Below, one piece after another: positions 37,361 to 45,520 of a stretch of DNA of 64,000 nt. The stretch's first letter is position 1. Every line of letters starts with the position of its first letter. The stretch is taken from assembly GCA_031181345.1 (NCBI GenBank), contig JAPSLC010000019.1, positions 17,628 through 81,627 on the forward strand. The letters run 5' to 3'. A program made the position numbers and the translations under genes. This DNA is from Cupriavidus sp. (GTDB taxonomy: Bacteria; Pseudomonadota; Gammaproteobacteria; Burkholderiales; Burkholderiaceae). The notes below the pieces were generated by a model. It was not told the DNA's origin, made no database searches, and was given only the letters and a program-made list of their open reading frames with translations.

Positions 37361-37759
37361 ATGGCCAACTCCAACCCTTCCCCACCCGCCACGCCGACTG
37401 GCGCCGACACCGCCGCCCAGGACGACGACCTGCTGCGGCAGGCGCGCGACCATATCGCCGAGGAATTCGGCGGCACCCTGCCGCAGGGTATCGAGGTGGG
37501 AATCGAGGACAAGCGCATCCAGCTGCGCGGACGCGTGGCCGACCTGGCCACCGCCGAACGCATCGCCAAGGCGGCGGCGATCGGGCCCGGCATATTGGGC
37601 GTCTACAACGATCTGCAAGCGGCCGACGACAGCGAACCGGCCGCCCCGATCGCGGGGACCGAGGCAGCGGATGCCATCACCGCGCCAGAGCCCGGCGAGC
37701 GCGGAGAGCGCGGCGCGCCGTTGCCGCCCGCGCCTGGCCCGATTCATCACAAGGTCTGA
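37361..37759 (+). CDS. BON-domain protein
   Basis: A 132-residue protein with one BON domain at about residues 20-85 (DLLRQARDHIAEEFGGTLPQ, then VGIEDKRIQLRGRVADLATAERIAKAAAI). The ends are Pro/Ala/Glu-rich and probably flexible. No signal peptide. It is the fourth gene of the CBS-DUF3008-DUF4142 group. Confidence 0.82.
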   Translation: MANSNPSPPATPTGADTAAQDDDLLRQARDHIAEEFGGTLPQGIEVGIEDKRIQLRGRVADLATAERIAKAAAIGPGILGVYNDLQAADDSEPAAPIAGTEAADAITAPEPGERGERGAPLPPAPGPIHHKV

Positions 37760-37800
37760 GCCGAGCGCCCGGCAGGCGCGCAGAAGTCGATGGAATCGTC

Positions 37801-37900
37801 GTTCCCGCGGACGCGGGAACCCAGCGGCTTAATGTCGGTGCGTGTCGGTGCGGCAGTGCGGGGTGCTGCCAAGCCGCTGGGCCCCCGCGTGCGCGGGGGC
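37801..37900. repeat. Inverted pair of REP-like repeats, family A
   Basis: Copy 1 is GTTCCCGCG-GA-CGCGGGAAC followed by CCAGCGGCTT. Copy 2, in reverse order, is AAGCCGCTGG followed by GCCCCCGCG-TG-CGCGGGGGC. The heads face each other about 40 bases apart, as in BIME arrangements. A single copy of the family stands at 7039-7073. Located between convergent genes. Confidence 0.85.
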
Positions 37901-37946
37901 GGCAACACGCGGGGTGCGGCAACAGTAAGAACAGTCGGGTCGGCGG

Positions 37947-38414
37947 TTAAGCCATGGCCCCCATCAGTTCTTCCTTGCGGGCGGTCATCTGTTCGGCCAT
38001 CTCGCCCAGCTCCACGTTCTTGCTGATGACCATCTTGAAGAGTTCGTTCTCCTCTTCTTGCACGTGGTGATTGACGTATTCGGACAGCACCTTGTAGTTG
38101 GCCTCCAGCATCTCGCCGCTCAGGTCGCCTTCGATGGCCGCGATCAGGTCCTTGGCGACCTGGTGTTCGACCTTCGCTTCATCGAGCATGTCGTCGAGCT
38201 TCTCGTGCACGCCCCGCAGGCCGGGATAGAAGATCTCTTCCTCGATCTGCGCATGCACGGTCAGCTCATGGCAGGTCTGCTGCGCGATCTGCTCCTTCTC
38301 GGAGCGCTCCTTGGCGCTCTCGAACGACTTGAACAGCTTCTTGACGTTGCGGTGATCGTCGAGCAGCAGGCTCAGCGCGGCACGTTGCGCGGTCGGAATC
38401 TTGGACTTGTCCAT
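37947..38414 (-). CDS. Hemerythrin-domain protein
   Basis: A 155-residue four-helix di-iron protein. The ligand set is complete: His21 (DDH), His54 and Glu58 (HAQIEEEIFYP), His84 (EHQVAKD), His117 and Glu121 (NHHVQEEENELF). Single-domain bacterial hemerythrins bind oxygen, NO or iron and protect against oxidative or nitrosative stress. It sits within the stress island, on the strand opposite to the CBS group. Confidence 0.93.
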   Translation of the reverse strand: MDKSKIPTAQRAALSLLLDDHRNVKKLFKSFESAKERSEKEQIAQQTCHELTVHAQIEEEIFYPGLRGVHEKLDDMLDEAKVEHQVAKDLIAAIEGDLSGEMLEANYKVLSEYVNHHVQEEENELFKMVISKNVELGEMAEQMTARKEELMGAMA

Positions 38415-38524
38415 TCGAAACTCCTTTTATCGTGGTGGGGAATTGCTGTGTAGCTGTCCAGGTACTGCGTGGGCCGTTGCCCAGGCCCTGTTTTCATCAG
38501 TCCGTCGCTGCCGTCGGCGATCCC

Positions 38525-38962
38525 TCAGGCCTGCGACTCGCTGCGATCCGGCGCGACCCGGATCCGGTTCGTGATATCGGACACGCCCTGGCAGGCGTCG
38601 ACACACTCTTCGATCTGCCGGCGCGCCGTGCGGCTGCCGACCTGGCCTTCGAGCGTGACGTGGCCGCCTTCGACGCGGACCGATACCTCGCTGACATCGA
38701 GCCCCGCGCGCCACAGGCGCTCGCAGACCCGGTCCAGAATGCGATCGTCCGAATAGCTGATGCGGTTGCCCGCACCGCGGCCGGCATCGCCCTGCCGCTG
38801 ATAGCTCGGATTCTCGTTCTTGAAGCCGCCGTAACTGCTCTGACCGGGATCGGCACTGCGGCTGCGCACCTCGTCGCCAGACCGGTCGGTGCGAGTCCCC
38901 GGCGCGGCAAACGGTGCTCCGGTGACACTGCGTTCTCGCGGATTGCTGGTGGATTGCTGCAT
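38525..38962 (-). CDS. BON-domain protein with disordered N-terminus
   Basis: A 145-residue protein. Residues 1-65 are Ser/Arg/Gly-rich; residues 70-138 form a BON domain (DDRILDRVCERLWRAGLDVS, then VRVEGGHVTLEGQVGSRTAR). The BON part resembles that of the Gly/Tyr-rich protein at 34114, a shorter paralogue. AAGGAG stands eight bases before the ATG. Third BON gene in 5 kb. Confidence 0.82.
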   Translation of the reverse strand: MQQSTSNPRERSVTGAPFAAPGTRTDRSGDEVRSRSADPGQSSYGGFKNENPSYQRQGDAGRGAGNRISYSDDRILDRVCERLWRAGLDVSEVSVRVEGGHVTLEGQVGSRTARRQIEECVDACQGVSDITNRIRVAPDRSESQA

Positions 38963-39287
38963 GCCTCGACTCCTTGCGCTCCGGTTTGCATCGGGTCGCC
39001 GCGGGCCGGGCGCTTCAGGCCCGCCCGATCCGCGGCTTCGAGCCAAGACGCAATATCCATACCGCCGACGATCCGGCAGTGCTTTCTGCCGCTGCGGCCG
39101 TGGCAAAGGCCGCTGCCGGCGTGTTCCGGACATTCGGAATTTCATGCGGGGGCCGCTTTTTACACACTTTCCTGATGTCCGCCGCAGGCCACGTGGCAGA
39201 ACGTGCAGATTTGACCAACGAGATTTGACCGACGGTGATGGCATGGAATCTGCACACGCGAGGTCGTGAACTCGGGAGGAAAACGAG
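38963..39287. other. Intergenic region between a BON gene and the CinA-like gene
   Basis: No gene seen. The part near 39205-39230 holds a direct repeat GATTTGACC (two copies 15 bases apart). A sigma-54-like box is at 39239-39254. The rest is ordinary promoter-type DNA. Confidence 0.5.
39239..39254 (+). promoter_or_regulatory. Sigma-54-like promoter before the CinA-like gene
   Basis: TGGCATGGAATCTGCA: GG and GC ten bases apart, TGGCAYG exact, CTGCA for TTGCA. It lies 34 bases before the start codon. Confidence 0.5.
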
Positions 39288-39797
39288 ATGAAAGCCCATG
39301 AGGAGGCCGCACGTTTTCTGTTGCGGCATGGCTTGCGCCTGGCCACCGCGGAGTCGTGCACGGCTGGTCTGATTGCCGCGCGCATCGCCGATGTGCCGGG
39401 GTGCGGCGACGCGCTGCGCTGCGCGGTGGTGGCCTATGCCCCGGCGATCAAGCATCGCGTGCTGCGCGTGTTGCCGGAAACGATCCGCCGCTATGGCCTG
39501 ACCAGCGAAGAGGTATCGCTGGCGATGGCGCGCGGCGTGCTGGCGCTGACCGATGCCAACCTGGCGATCGCCAATACCGGCATTGCGGACGGCAAGGGAG
39601 ACGACGGCACGCCGCCCGGCACGCAATGTTTCGCCTGGATCTTCCGGCAGACCGGCCGCGGCGACGGCTCAACCGTGGCGTTCTCGGAGACGGTGCGCCT
39701 GCGCGGCGGCCGCAACGAGGTCCGCGAGGCCGCCGCCGAATTCGCGCTGGCGCAGATCCCCCGCTATTACGCGCTGGCACAGCAGCGCGAGCGATGA
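39288..39797 (+). CDS. CinA C-terminal family protein (nicotinamide-nucleotide amidase-like)
   Basis: A 169-residue single-domain member of the PncC/CinA-C family that deamidates NMN to nicotinate mononucleotide. Seen are the active-site ATAESCTAGLIAARI with the catalytic Ser/Cys region, AVVAYAPAIKHRVLRV and IANTGIADGKGDDGTPPGTQC, corresponding to the family's TGxAGPxGG..KPVG loop but changed. The altered loop means activity should not be assumed. GGAGG precedes the ATG. Confidence 0.8.
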   Translation: MKAHEEAARFLLRHGLRLATAESCTAGLIAARIADVPGCGDALRCAVVAYAPAIKHRVLRVLPETIRRYGLTSEEVSLAMARGVLALTDANLAIANTGIADGKGDDGTPPGTQCFAWIFRQTGRGDGSTVAFSETVRLRGGRNEVREAAAEFALAQIPRYYALAQQRER

Positions 39798-39825
39798 CCC
39801 ACCGCTGAGCCAATGGATGCGCCCT

Positions 39826-39945
39826 TGCCCTCTCCCCAGCCCTCTCCCGCAAGCGGGAGAGGGAGCAGGGTGTCCCCAGCGCTTTCGCCCTCCGCTTGGC
39901 TTCTCCCCTCTCCCGCTTGCGGGAGAGGGGCCGGGGGAGAGGGCA
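39826..39945. repeat. CTCTCCC-type palindromic repeat, family B (two units)
   Basis: CCCTCTCCCGCAAGCGGGAGAGGGA and, 60 bases on, CCTCTCCCGCTTGCGGGAGAGG. Together they form a large cruciform-capable unit with flanks CTCTCCCCAGCC and GGCCGGGGGAGAG. The same family occurs at 50028-50201 and 58033-58231, always between genes. Confidence 0.88.
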
Positions 39946-39977
39946 TTGGGACTGCAAACCGCTGGGTCGGCGCCAGT

Positions 39978-41879
39978 TCAAGCGCGCCTGGACGGCTGGC
40001 AGGCCGGCAGGAACAGCGTCACCGTGGTTCCCTTGCCCGGCGCCGAGCGCACCGTAACCGCGCCGCCCGCCTCGCGACAGAAGTCGCTGACCTGGCTCAG
40101 GCCGAGACCGGTGCCGGCGCCGTCCGGCTTGGTAGTAAACAACGGCTCCAGCGCCCGGTCCGCGACATGGGCCGGCATGCCGATGCCGCTGTCGCTGACC
40201 CAGATCCGCACGTAGACGCCGCGCATCGGCACTGCAGCATTGGCCGGATCTTCGGCTCCCTCTTCTGCGTGATGATCGTCATGATCGGCACCATCGGCCG
40301 TCCCTCCTGACGCGCGGTGCGCATCGAGCCCCGGCGGCAACGTGCCCGCGCCGCCGTAGGCGGCGCCCAGATTCGCGGCGCCGATCTCCAGCACCCCGCC
40401 CTCGGGCATCGCATCGCGCGCGTTGGCCGTGAGGTTCAACAGTGCCAGGCCCAGCTCGCAGCGGTCGGCATGGACCGGCAGGCAATCGGGACTGACCGCG
40501 TAGCGCAGCGCGATGCCCGGGCCAAGCGTCGCGCGGATCAGCGGATCGCATTGCTGCAGTTCCTCGTGCAGCGCGATGGCCTCGCTGCGATGCTCGCGCC
40601 GCCGCACCACACCGAGCAGCCGTTCTGCCAGCAGCGCGCCGCTGGCCAGGCTCTTGCGAATGCCGGCCAGCGCGGTACGGTTGGCGCGCTCCGCACGCTC
40701 CGCCCGGCCCGAATTTCCCTCGACATCGGGCCCGGGCCGCAACAGCAGCACGTCGGTATAGGCCGAAATCACCGCCAGCACATTGCGGAAGTCGTGCGCG
40801 ACCGAGCCGATCAGCTGCCCCATCGCCTCGAACTTGCGCGACTGCCGGTAGCGCTTTTCCAGCTGCTCGCGGCGCGCGCATTCGTCGCGCCAGCGCCGCC
40901 GCACTGCTTCCTCCGCGCGTATGCGCCGCAGCGCGCTCCATAACGACAGGGACAGCACCGCCGAAACGACGGCCGCCGCCAGCGAGGCGGGCGCCATGCG
41001 CTGCCACCAGGCGCGATAGACCACGCGATACGGCACGCTGACCATGGCGCTGGCCACGCCGTCGCCCACCGGATGGACCGTGACCAGCCACGCATGGCCG
41101 TCGGCGCGCTCGATCCGCTGCGGCCCATCGCTGTCCCGCATGTGCCGGACCCGGGCCGCGAAGCGCGCCGCGTCCGGGTCCGGCCACGGATACGCCGCCA
41201 GCACCGCGCCATCGTTGCGCACCAGCGCCGCGCGGTAACCGTCGGTGTTCTCGAGCAACTGCCGGTAGAAGTCGGCGAAATAGGACGGCCGCAGCGAGAT
41301 CGACACGATGCCGGCGAGCCGTTGGCCCTGCATCCGCGGCATGCTCGCCTTGAACACCGGCTCGGGGATCACGCCACCGATCAGCACCGCGGACAGATGC
41401 AAGGGCTCGCGATCGACCATGATGGCGCGATAGTCCTCGCGTCCCGCGATATTGAGCAGGGGAGCCGGATAGAGCAGGCTGCTGACCAGCAGCGTGCCAT
41501 CGTCGCCGAAGATCGCCAGCGCAAACGCCTGCGGCAGACGGTGGCCCATCCGCGCCATGCGGCGATGGAGTTCGAGTTCATGGTGCCGAATGTCCGCGTT
41601 GCTCCATTGCACGGTCAGGTCGCGCAGGCGCTGGTCGGCCAGCCGGTTGCTCTCCATCACCTTGCTCGCGTGCTCTTGCACCACCCGTGCGAGCAGCGCG
41701 CATTGCCGCTGCGCATCGGCGAACGCATCGCGCAGCGCGAGCCAGCCCCAGCCGGCCAGCAGGCACAGTGGCAGCAACAACGTGCTGGCCAGCAGCAGCG
41801 CGGTGACGCGCCGGCGCAGCGGAAAATCGTCGTGGGGATCGGCCTGCGTGGCCTCGGCGGCGGAATCGGACGTGTTCAT
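39978..41879 (-). CDS. Sensor histidine kinase with a periplasmic sensing domain
   Basis: A 633-residue membrane kinase. One helix near residues 25-45, a periplasmic PDC/dCache-like domain (residues 50-300; FALAIFGDDGTLLVSS, YFADFYRQLLENTDGYRAALVRNDG), a second helix near 310-335 and a cytoplasmic kinase core. The phosphorylated His is in LIGSVAHDFRNVLAVI. The ATP lid shows NLTANARDAMPEGG, VSDSGIGMP, LFTTKPDGAGTGLGLSQV and GKGTTVTLFLP, so it looks active. An Asp/His/Glu-rich loop interrupts the ATPase domain. No response regulator is adjacent; the receiver fused to the ABC exporter at 58904 is one conceivable partner. An ATG at 41900 is an alternative start. Confidence 0.9.
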   Translation of the reverse strand: MNTSDSAAEATQADPHDDFPLRRRVTALLLASTLLLPLCLLAGWGWLALRDAFADAQRQCALLARVVQEHASKVMESNRLADQRLRDLTVQWSNADIRHHELELHRRMARMGHRLPQAFALAIFGDDGTLLVSSLLYPAPLLNIAGREDYRAIMVDREPLHLSAVLIGGVIPEPVFKASMPRMQGQRLAGIVSISLRPSYFADFYRQLLENTDGYRAALVRNDGAVLAAYPWPDPDAARFAARVRHMRDSDGPQRIERADGHAWLVTVHPVGDGVASAMVSVPYRVVYRAWWQRMAPASLAAAVVSAVLSLSLWSALRRIRAEEAVRRRWRDECARREQLEKRYRQSRKFEAMGQLIGSVAHDFRNVLAVISAYTDVLLLRPGPDVEGNSGRAERAERANRTALAGIRKSLASGALLAERLLGVVRRREHRSEAIALHEELQQCDPLIRATLGPGIALRYAVSPDCLPVHADRCELGLALLNLTANARDAMPEGGVLEIGAANLGAAYGGAGTLPPGLDAHRASGGTADGADHDDHHAEEGAEDPANAAVPMRGVYVRIWVSDSGIGMPAHVADRALEPLFTTKPDGAGTGLGLSQVSDFCREAGGAVTVRSAPGKGTTVTLFLPACQPSRRA

Positions 41880-42193
41880 GGCGGGATCCCGGCGCGGCAT
41901 GGCGTCGCCGTTCGGCCGGGTGCGAGCCAGATTAGTGAGCGCCAGCGAGGCCGCAAGACCGCGGGCGTCAAAAGCTATAGTGCCGGTCCGGGCGGGTGCC
42001 TGCGCAGACCAGACCGGCGCGCGGTATGTGGCCCGGCTTCCCCAACGAATTACAACGTCCATGTAAAACCGGCCGCAAACGCGGCGCATCGGGCCTTGCA
42101 TCGCCGCGCGGATGGCTGCGGCACCGGCAATCGCGACTGGCATGGTTAGTGCTCATCCGCGGAAGTGCAACTTGCCTTCGACGGAGGGGACGC
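41880..42193. other. Intergenic region between the histidine kinase and a small-protein gene
   Basis: No supported gene in 314 bases. Holds the divergent promoters. A sigma-54-like box for the rightward gene is at 42138-42153. Confidence 0.5.
42138..42153 (+). promoter_or_regulatory. Sigma-54-like promoter before the 100-residue disordered protein
   Basis: TGGCATGGTTAGTGCT: TGGCAYG exact, GG-N10-GC spacing exact, GTGCT for TTGCT. The start codon is 41 bases downstream. Confidence 0.5.
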
Positions 42194-42496
42194 ATGGCAA
42201 CAGAATCCCGGCCCGGGACCGAAACCCCCAAAGCAGGCGACACCGGACGGCAAACCAGCGATCCCGTCGGTCAACGCAAAGATCAGGGCGCTGACAAGAC
42301 TTCGGGCCCCTCCCCGGCGCAGAGCGCGCCCGATTCGGGCGGCCGCAACGACGAGCGCGACAGCGGCGCAGGCCCGGCACGCGAGTCCGACCCCGCGGCC
42401 GGACGCGACCTGCCCGATGAAAACGGCGAGCCCCCGTCGGTGAAGCGTCCCGGCGGCAATCCGGAAGAAAGTGAGCCACCGGTGGAAAACTTTTGA
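42194..42496 (+). CDS. Small, fully disordered hydrophilic protein (hypothetical)
   Basis: A 100-residue protein, rich in Asp, Gly, Pro, Ser, Glu and Arg with almost no hydrophobic residues (MATESRPGTETPKAGD ... EESEPPVENF). GGAGGGG stands seven bases before the ATG, good support for translation. No family recognised. Composition resembles hydrophilin-like stress proteins, which is only an analogy. Confidence 0.7.
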   Translation: MATESRPGTETPKAGDTGRQTSDPVGQRKDQGADKTSGPSPAQSAPDSGGRNDERDSGAGPARESDPAAGRDLPDENGEPPSVKRPGGNPEESEPPVENF

Positions 42497-42669
42497 ACCG
42501 ATCCCAAAAAACGTCCTAAAACACTAGAGCACGCCGCCATCAGCACGCAGCCATCGCCGGCTTGCGGTCGCGCGCCCCGGATCCCGCCAGATCCGTACGA
42601 CCTCCGCCCCCTTGTCAAGCCGAGATTGCCGTGTTCGCCCGAGCCCGTTTGCCAAACCGCCCGCACACC

Positions 42670-43152
42670 GTGAAATCGACCATTCCTTCTCCAGAGGACC
42701 CGACCGCCGCCATGCTGGCGGGTCTGGGCGAGTTGGCCGCGCTCTGCGGGCAGGCGCTTGAAGCCGCATCGGTAAGCGCCGCCGATCCGCAATTGCGCGC
42801 GCTGCTGATCCACCGCGCGAACCTGCAACGGCGCGCGGCCGCCGATCTGTCGCAGCGCGTCGTCGGCACGCCGGGCGCGGCGCCGCACGGAGATAGCGCG
42901 CATCGCGAGCGCCCCGGCGATACACCGCTGCAACTGGCCTGCCGCCGGGCGGGCCGTTCGGTGGCCGCCTGCGGTGCGCTGCTGCGCGGCGAGCTGGAGG
43001 ATCCGATGCTGCGTCCCTGGTTGATCCGCTACTACCACGAAGCAGCCGACCTGCTGCGCGTGCTGGAGCAATTGACGCGCGAGCAGTACCCCGCGACCAC
43101 ACGCCGCTCGCCATCGCGGCCGGCCGTCAACCGGCCGCTGCCGCACCGCTAG
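42670..43152 (+). CDS. PA2169/DUF2383-like four-helix protein
   Basis: A 160-residue protein whose helices follow the pattern of the ferritin-like DUF2383 (PA2169) family: AAMLAGLGELAALCGQALEAAS, DPQLRALLIHRANLQRRAAADLSQRV and DPMLRPWLIRYYHEAADLLRVLEQL. The family is of unknown function and is linked to stress. The start is uncertain: a GTG at 42670 gives a natural N-terminus, while an ATG at 42712 would start inside helix 1. No strong ribosome site before either. The last 20 residues are Arg/Pro-rich. Confidence 0.62.
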   Translation: MKSTIPSPEDPTAAMLAGLGELAALCGQALEAASVSAADPQLRALLIHRANLQRRAAADLSQRVVGTPGAAPHGDSAHRERPGDTPLQLACRRAGRSVAACGALLRGELEDPMLRPWLIRYYHEAADLLRVLEQLTREQYPATTRRSPSRPAVNRPLPHR

Positions 43153-43170
43153 CCCACGAAGGCCGTATCA

Positions 43171-43512
43171 ATGCCGACGAATCCGCCTGACTCCCGCACT
43201 TCCCCCACCGCCCACGATCCGCGCAATCCCGCTGCCGATCTGCGCCGCACCTCCGGCGGCCCGGTACCGCCCGCCGCACAGCCACCGATCACGCGGCCCG
43301 CATGGACGCGCGTGCTCGATGCCCTGGCGATGACGCTGCTGGTGATTGCCGGCGTGCATGAAGCGGTGATCTGGCTGGGCGGGGAAGGCTGGCTGGCGCG
43401 CTTGCCGAGTGCCGGCGGCAGCGACAACGCGGTGGTGGTCGGCATCGTGTTCGCGCTGGCCGCGGCGTATGGGGCCTACCTGGTCGTGCGCAGCTGGCGT
43501 CGGGTCGGCTGA
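43171..43512 (+). CDS. Small membrane protein (hypothetical)
   Basis: A 113-residue protein. The first 45 residues are Pro/Ser/Thr-rich and disordered; then come two hydrophobic helices, VLDALAMTLLVIAGVHEAVIWL and AVVVGIVFALAAAYGAYLVV, ending RSWRRVG. It begins 18 bases behind the DUF2383-like gene and is probably in the same transcript. Confidence 0.7.
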   Translation: MPTNPPDSRTSPTAHDPRNPAADLRRTSGGPVPPAAQPPITRPAWTRVLDALAMTLLVIAGVHEAVIWLGGEGWLARLPSAGGSDNAVVVGIVFALAAAYGAYLVVRSWRRVG

Positions 43513-43537
43513 TCGTCCGGCCGATCTTCCCGTTCCT

Positions 43538-44128
43538 TCATCCCTCCGTCGCGACCGCTTCGCGTTGCTCGCGTTCGACGCCATGCCGGCGCCGCCAGCG
43601 TCGGCAACGGAAGAATTCCTCGACGAAGGGCAACACGCCGCATAGCGCCGTCGCGACCAGCACCGCGGCGAGATACCAGCCCGGCAGCGGCGGTTGTTTC
43701 GGCGTCAGCGAGAAATCGGCGGCCTGGTTGCCCAGTCCGAACAGCGCCAGCGCCTGCGGCCAGTGTGCGACCGCCACCAGCGCCAGCGCCGACAACGGCA
43801 ACACCTCGAGCAGGCCATGCATATGCTGCTCGGTCGGTCCGATGATCCTGCGCCCATACGTGTAGTGCACATCCCACCAGGCGGTGGCGGCGTGCACCAC
43901 CACGGCGACGATCATGATCGCCAGCACCAGCGCATTGACCTCGAAGAACAGCGCGAGCAGCACCGGCACGCCGACCTCGGCCAGCATCAGCAGATGCAGC
44001 GCCGATTCATAGGTGCCGGCATTGCGCTCGATCCGCTCGCGGCGATGGCAGGCCCAGTCGCCCAGACCCGCCGCCAGCCATAGCGGGACCAGGCCAAACA
44101 TCAGGATCAGCGTGGCGGCCTCGGCCAT
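43538..44128 (-). CDS. Conserved integral membrane protein
   Basis: A 196-residue protein with about five to six helices (ATLILMFGLVPLWLAAGLGD, LLMLAEVGVPVLLALFFEVN, ALVLAIMIVAVVVHAATAWW, LPLSALALVAVAHW, YLAAVLVATALCGVLPF) and conserved polar residues WDVHYTYGRRIIGPTEQHMH between helices 3 and 4 that could bind a metal or a head group. No named family. It is nine bases behind the SDR gene on the same strand. Confidence 0.8.
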   Translation of the reverse strand: MAEAATLILMFGLVPLWLAAGLGDWACHRRERIERNAGTYESALHLLMLAEVGVPVLLALFFEVNALVLAIMIVAVVVHAATAWWDVHYTYGRRIIGPTEQHMHGLLEVLPLSALALVAVAHWPQALALFGLGNQAADFSLTPKQPPLPGWYLAAVLVATALCGVLPFVEEFFRCRRWRRRHGVEREQREAVATEG

Positions 44129-44137
44129 CGTCCCCGC

Positions 44138-45151
44138 TCATCGCATGCGCGTGCGCCGCATGCCAAGCGCCGCCGCCAGCGCCAGCGACGCGCCGACCAC
44201 CATCGCGCCGGTCATCACCGGATGGCGAGTGCTGGCGGTATAGGGACACGTGCGCACCACGTGCCGGCGCCCTTCGCGCTCGACCAGGTCGTTGGTGGCC
44301 TGGAACAGCGCGTTGTTCTCGCGCGGGCCGGCCGGACGGGCGGTGCACTGCGCGCGTCCCAGGAAGCGCCGCATCACGCGGTCGTACAGCGCCGGCATAT
44401 GGTAGGCGGCAGACGACATGGCCTTGGACGCGGCCCCGACGAACATGTCGCGGCGCGGATGCTCGGCGGCAAACAGGATCGCCTCGGCGGCCATCTCCGG
44501 ATCGTAGACCGGCGGCGCGAGTTCCGGCTCGACATCCAGGTAGTTCTTGGCGTGGCTGGCAAACGGCGTGTCGAGCGCCGCGGGCTTGATCAAGGTGACG
44601 GAGACCGGCGCGCGCTCCTGTTCGAGCTCGAGCCGCAGCGAGTCGGTAAAACCCTTGATCGCATGCTTGGACGCCGCGTAGGCGCTCTGCAGCGGCAGCG
44701 GTACATCGGAGGCCTCGCTGCCCATATTGATGATGGCGCCGCCCCGCTCGCGCAGATGTGCCGCCGCGACCAGCGAGCCATGGACCACGCCCCAGTAATT
44801 GGTATCGAACAGCTTGCGCTGGTCCTCCATCGGGACCTCGTTATAGCGGCCGTAGATCGTCACGCCGGCGTTGTTGACCCAGGTATCGAAGCCGCCGAAG
44901 CGCTCGACCGCGGCTTGCGCCAGCGCCTTGACCGCCTCGAGATTGCCGACGTCGGTGGGCACGGTGATCACTTCGGAACCGGTCTCGCGCAACTGCTCGG
45001 CCAGCTGGTGCAATGCCTCCTCGCCGCGCGCGGCAAGCGCCAGCTTGGCGCCGCGTGCCGCGGCCTTGCGCGCGGCCAGCAGGCCCACGCCGCTGGTGGC
45101 GCCGGTGATCACGATGACCTGCGATCCGATTTTCTTCAGCGTCAGTCTCAT
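44138..45151 (-). CDS. Short-chain dehydrogenase with a C-terminal membrane helix
   Basis: A 337-residue SDR. The nucleotide motif TGATSGVGLLAARK is at residues 16-29, with NNAG at about 95, and the catalytic Ser-Tyr-Lys is seen as NMGSEASDV ... SAYAASKHAIKG. Ordinary SDRs end near 250 residues; here a further 85 residues follow and end in a hydrophobic segment (MTGAMVVGASLALAAALGM) with an Arg-rich tip, so the enzyme is probably held at the inner membrane. It precedes and probably shares a transcript with the membrane protein at 43538. Substrate unknown. Confidence 0.88.
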   Translation of the reverse strand: MRLTLKKIGSQVIVITGATSGVGLLAARKAAARGAKLALAARGEEALHQLAEQLRETGSEVITVPTDVGNLEAVKALAQAAVERFGGFDTWVNNAGVTIYGRYNEVPMEDQRKLFDTNYWGVVHGSLVAAAHLRERGGAIINMGSEASDVPLPLQSAYAASKHAIKGFTDSLRLELEQERAPVSVTLIKPAALDTPFASHAKNYLDVEPELAPPVYDPEMAAEAILFAAEHPRRDMFVGAASKAMSSAAYHMPALYDRVMRRFLGRAQCTARPAGPRENNALFQATNDLVEREGRRHVVRTCPYTASTRHPVMTGAMVVGASLALAAALGMRRTRMR

Positions 45152-45421
45152 CTGCTTGCTACTCCAGCGGCCCGGGTCTCCATGTACGCGTCGCACGACG
45201 CGGGCGGCTGCCGGCGCGGGCCACGCCGCCGGCAGCTTTGACCTTCTCGCAAGGAGCGTTCCCGGCTCTGCTCGCAGTCCGCTGCGGCCTGGCGCGGCAT
45301 GATGACGCAGATGCGACGGTACATATGGCGCACGCGCGCCCGCTGCCGTCCTCGGGCGCTAGCGCGTATTACAAAATGCTGCAATTTCGCCATGCGTGCC
45401 CGCGCCGCTTTCCGCGCGAAC

Positions 45422-45440
45422 CCGCACATTTTTTGTGCGG
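45422..45440. promoter_or_regulatory. Hairpin upstream of the glycan operon
   Basis: CCGCACA-TTTTT-TGTGCGG, seven-base perfect arms. Confidence 0.6.
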
Positions 45441-45453
45441 TATGGGAACCGAA

Positions 45454-45477
45454 CGAGAAGCGCTATAACGCTTCTCG
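45454..45477. promoter_or_regulatory. Nine-base palindrome upstream of the glycan operon
   Basis: CGAGAAGCG-CTATAA-CGCTTCTCG, perfect arms around an AT-rich six-base centre. The absence of a T-run argues for a protein-binding site, such as an enhancer-type operator 28 bases before the sigma-54-like box, more than for a terminator. Confidence 0.55.
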
Positions 45478-45504
45478 CGATCAACAGCCTGAGAAGTCGC
45501 ATGC

Positions 45505-45520
45505 TGGCATGCAAGCTGCA
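45505..45520 (+). promoter_or_regulatory. Sigma-54-like promoter of the plus-strand glycan operon
   Basis: TGGCATGCAAGCTGCA: TGGCAYG exact, GG-N10-GC exact, CTGCA for TTGCA. The first gene begins 72 bases downstream. The 11-mer CTGGCATGCAA is shared with the box before the minus-strand operon. Confidence 0.5.
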
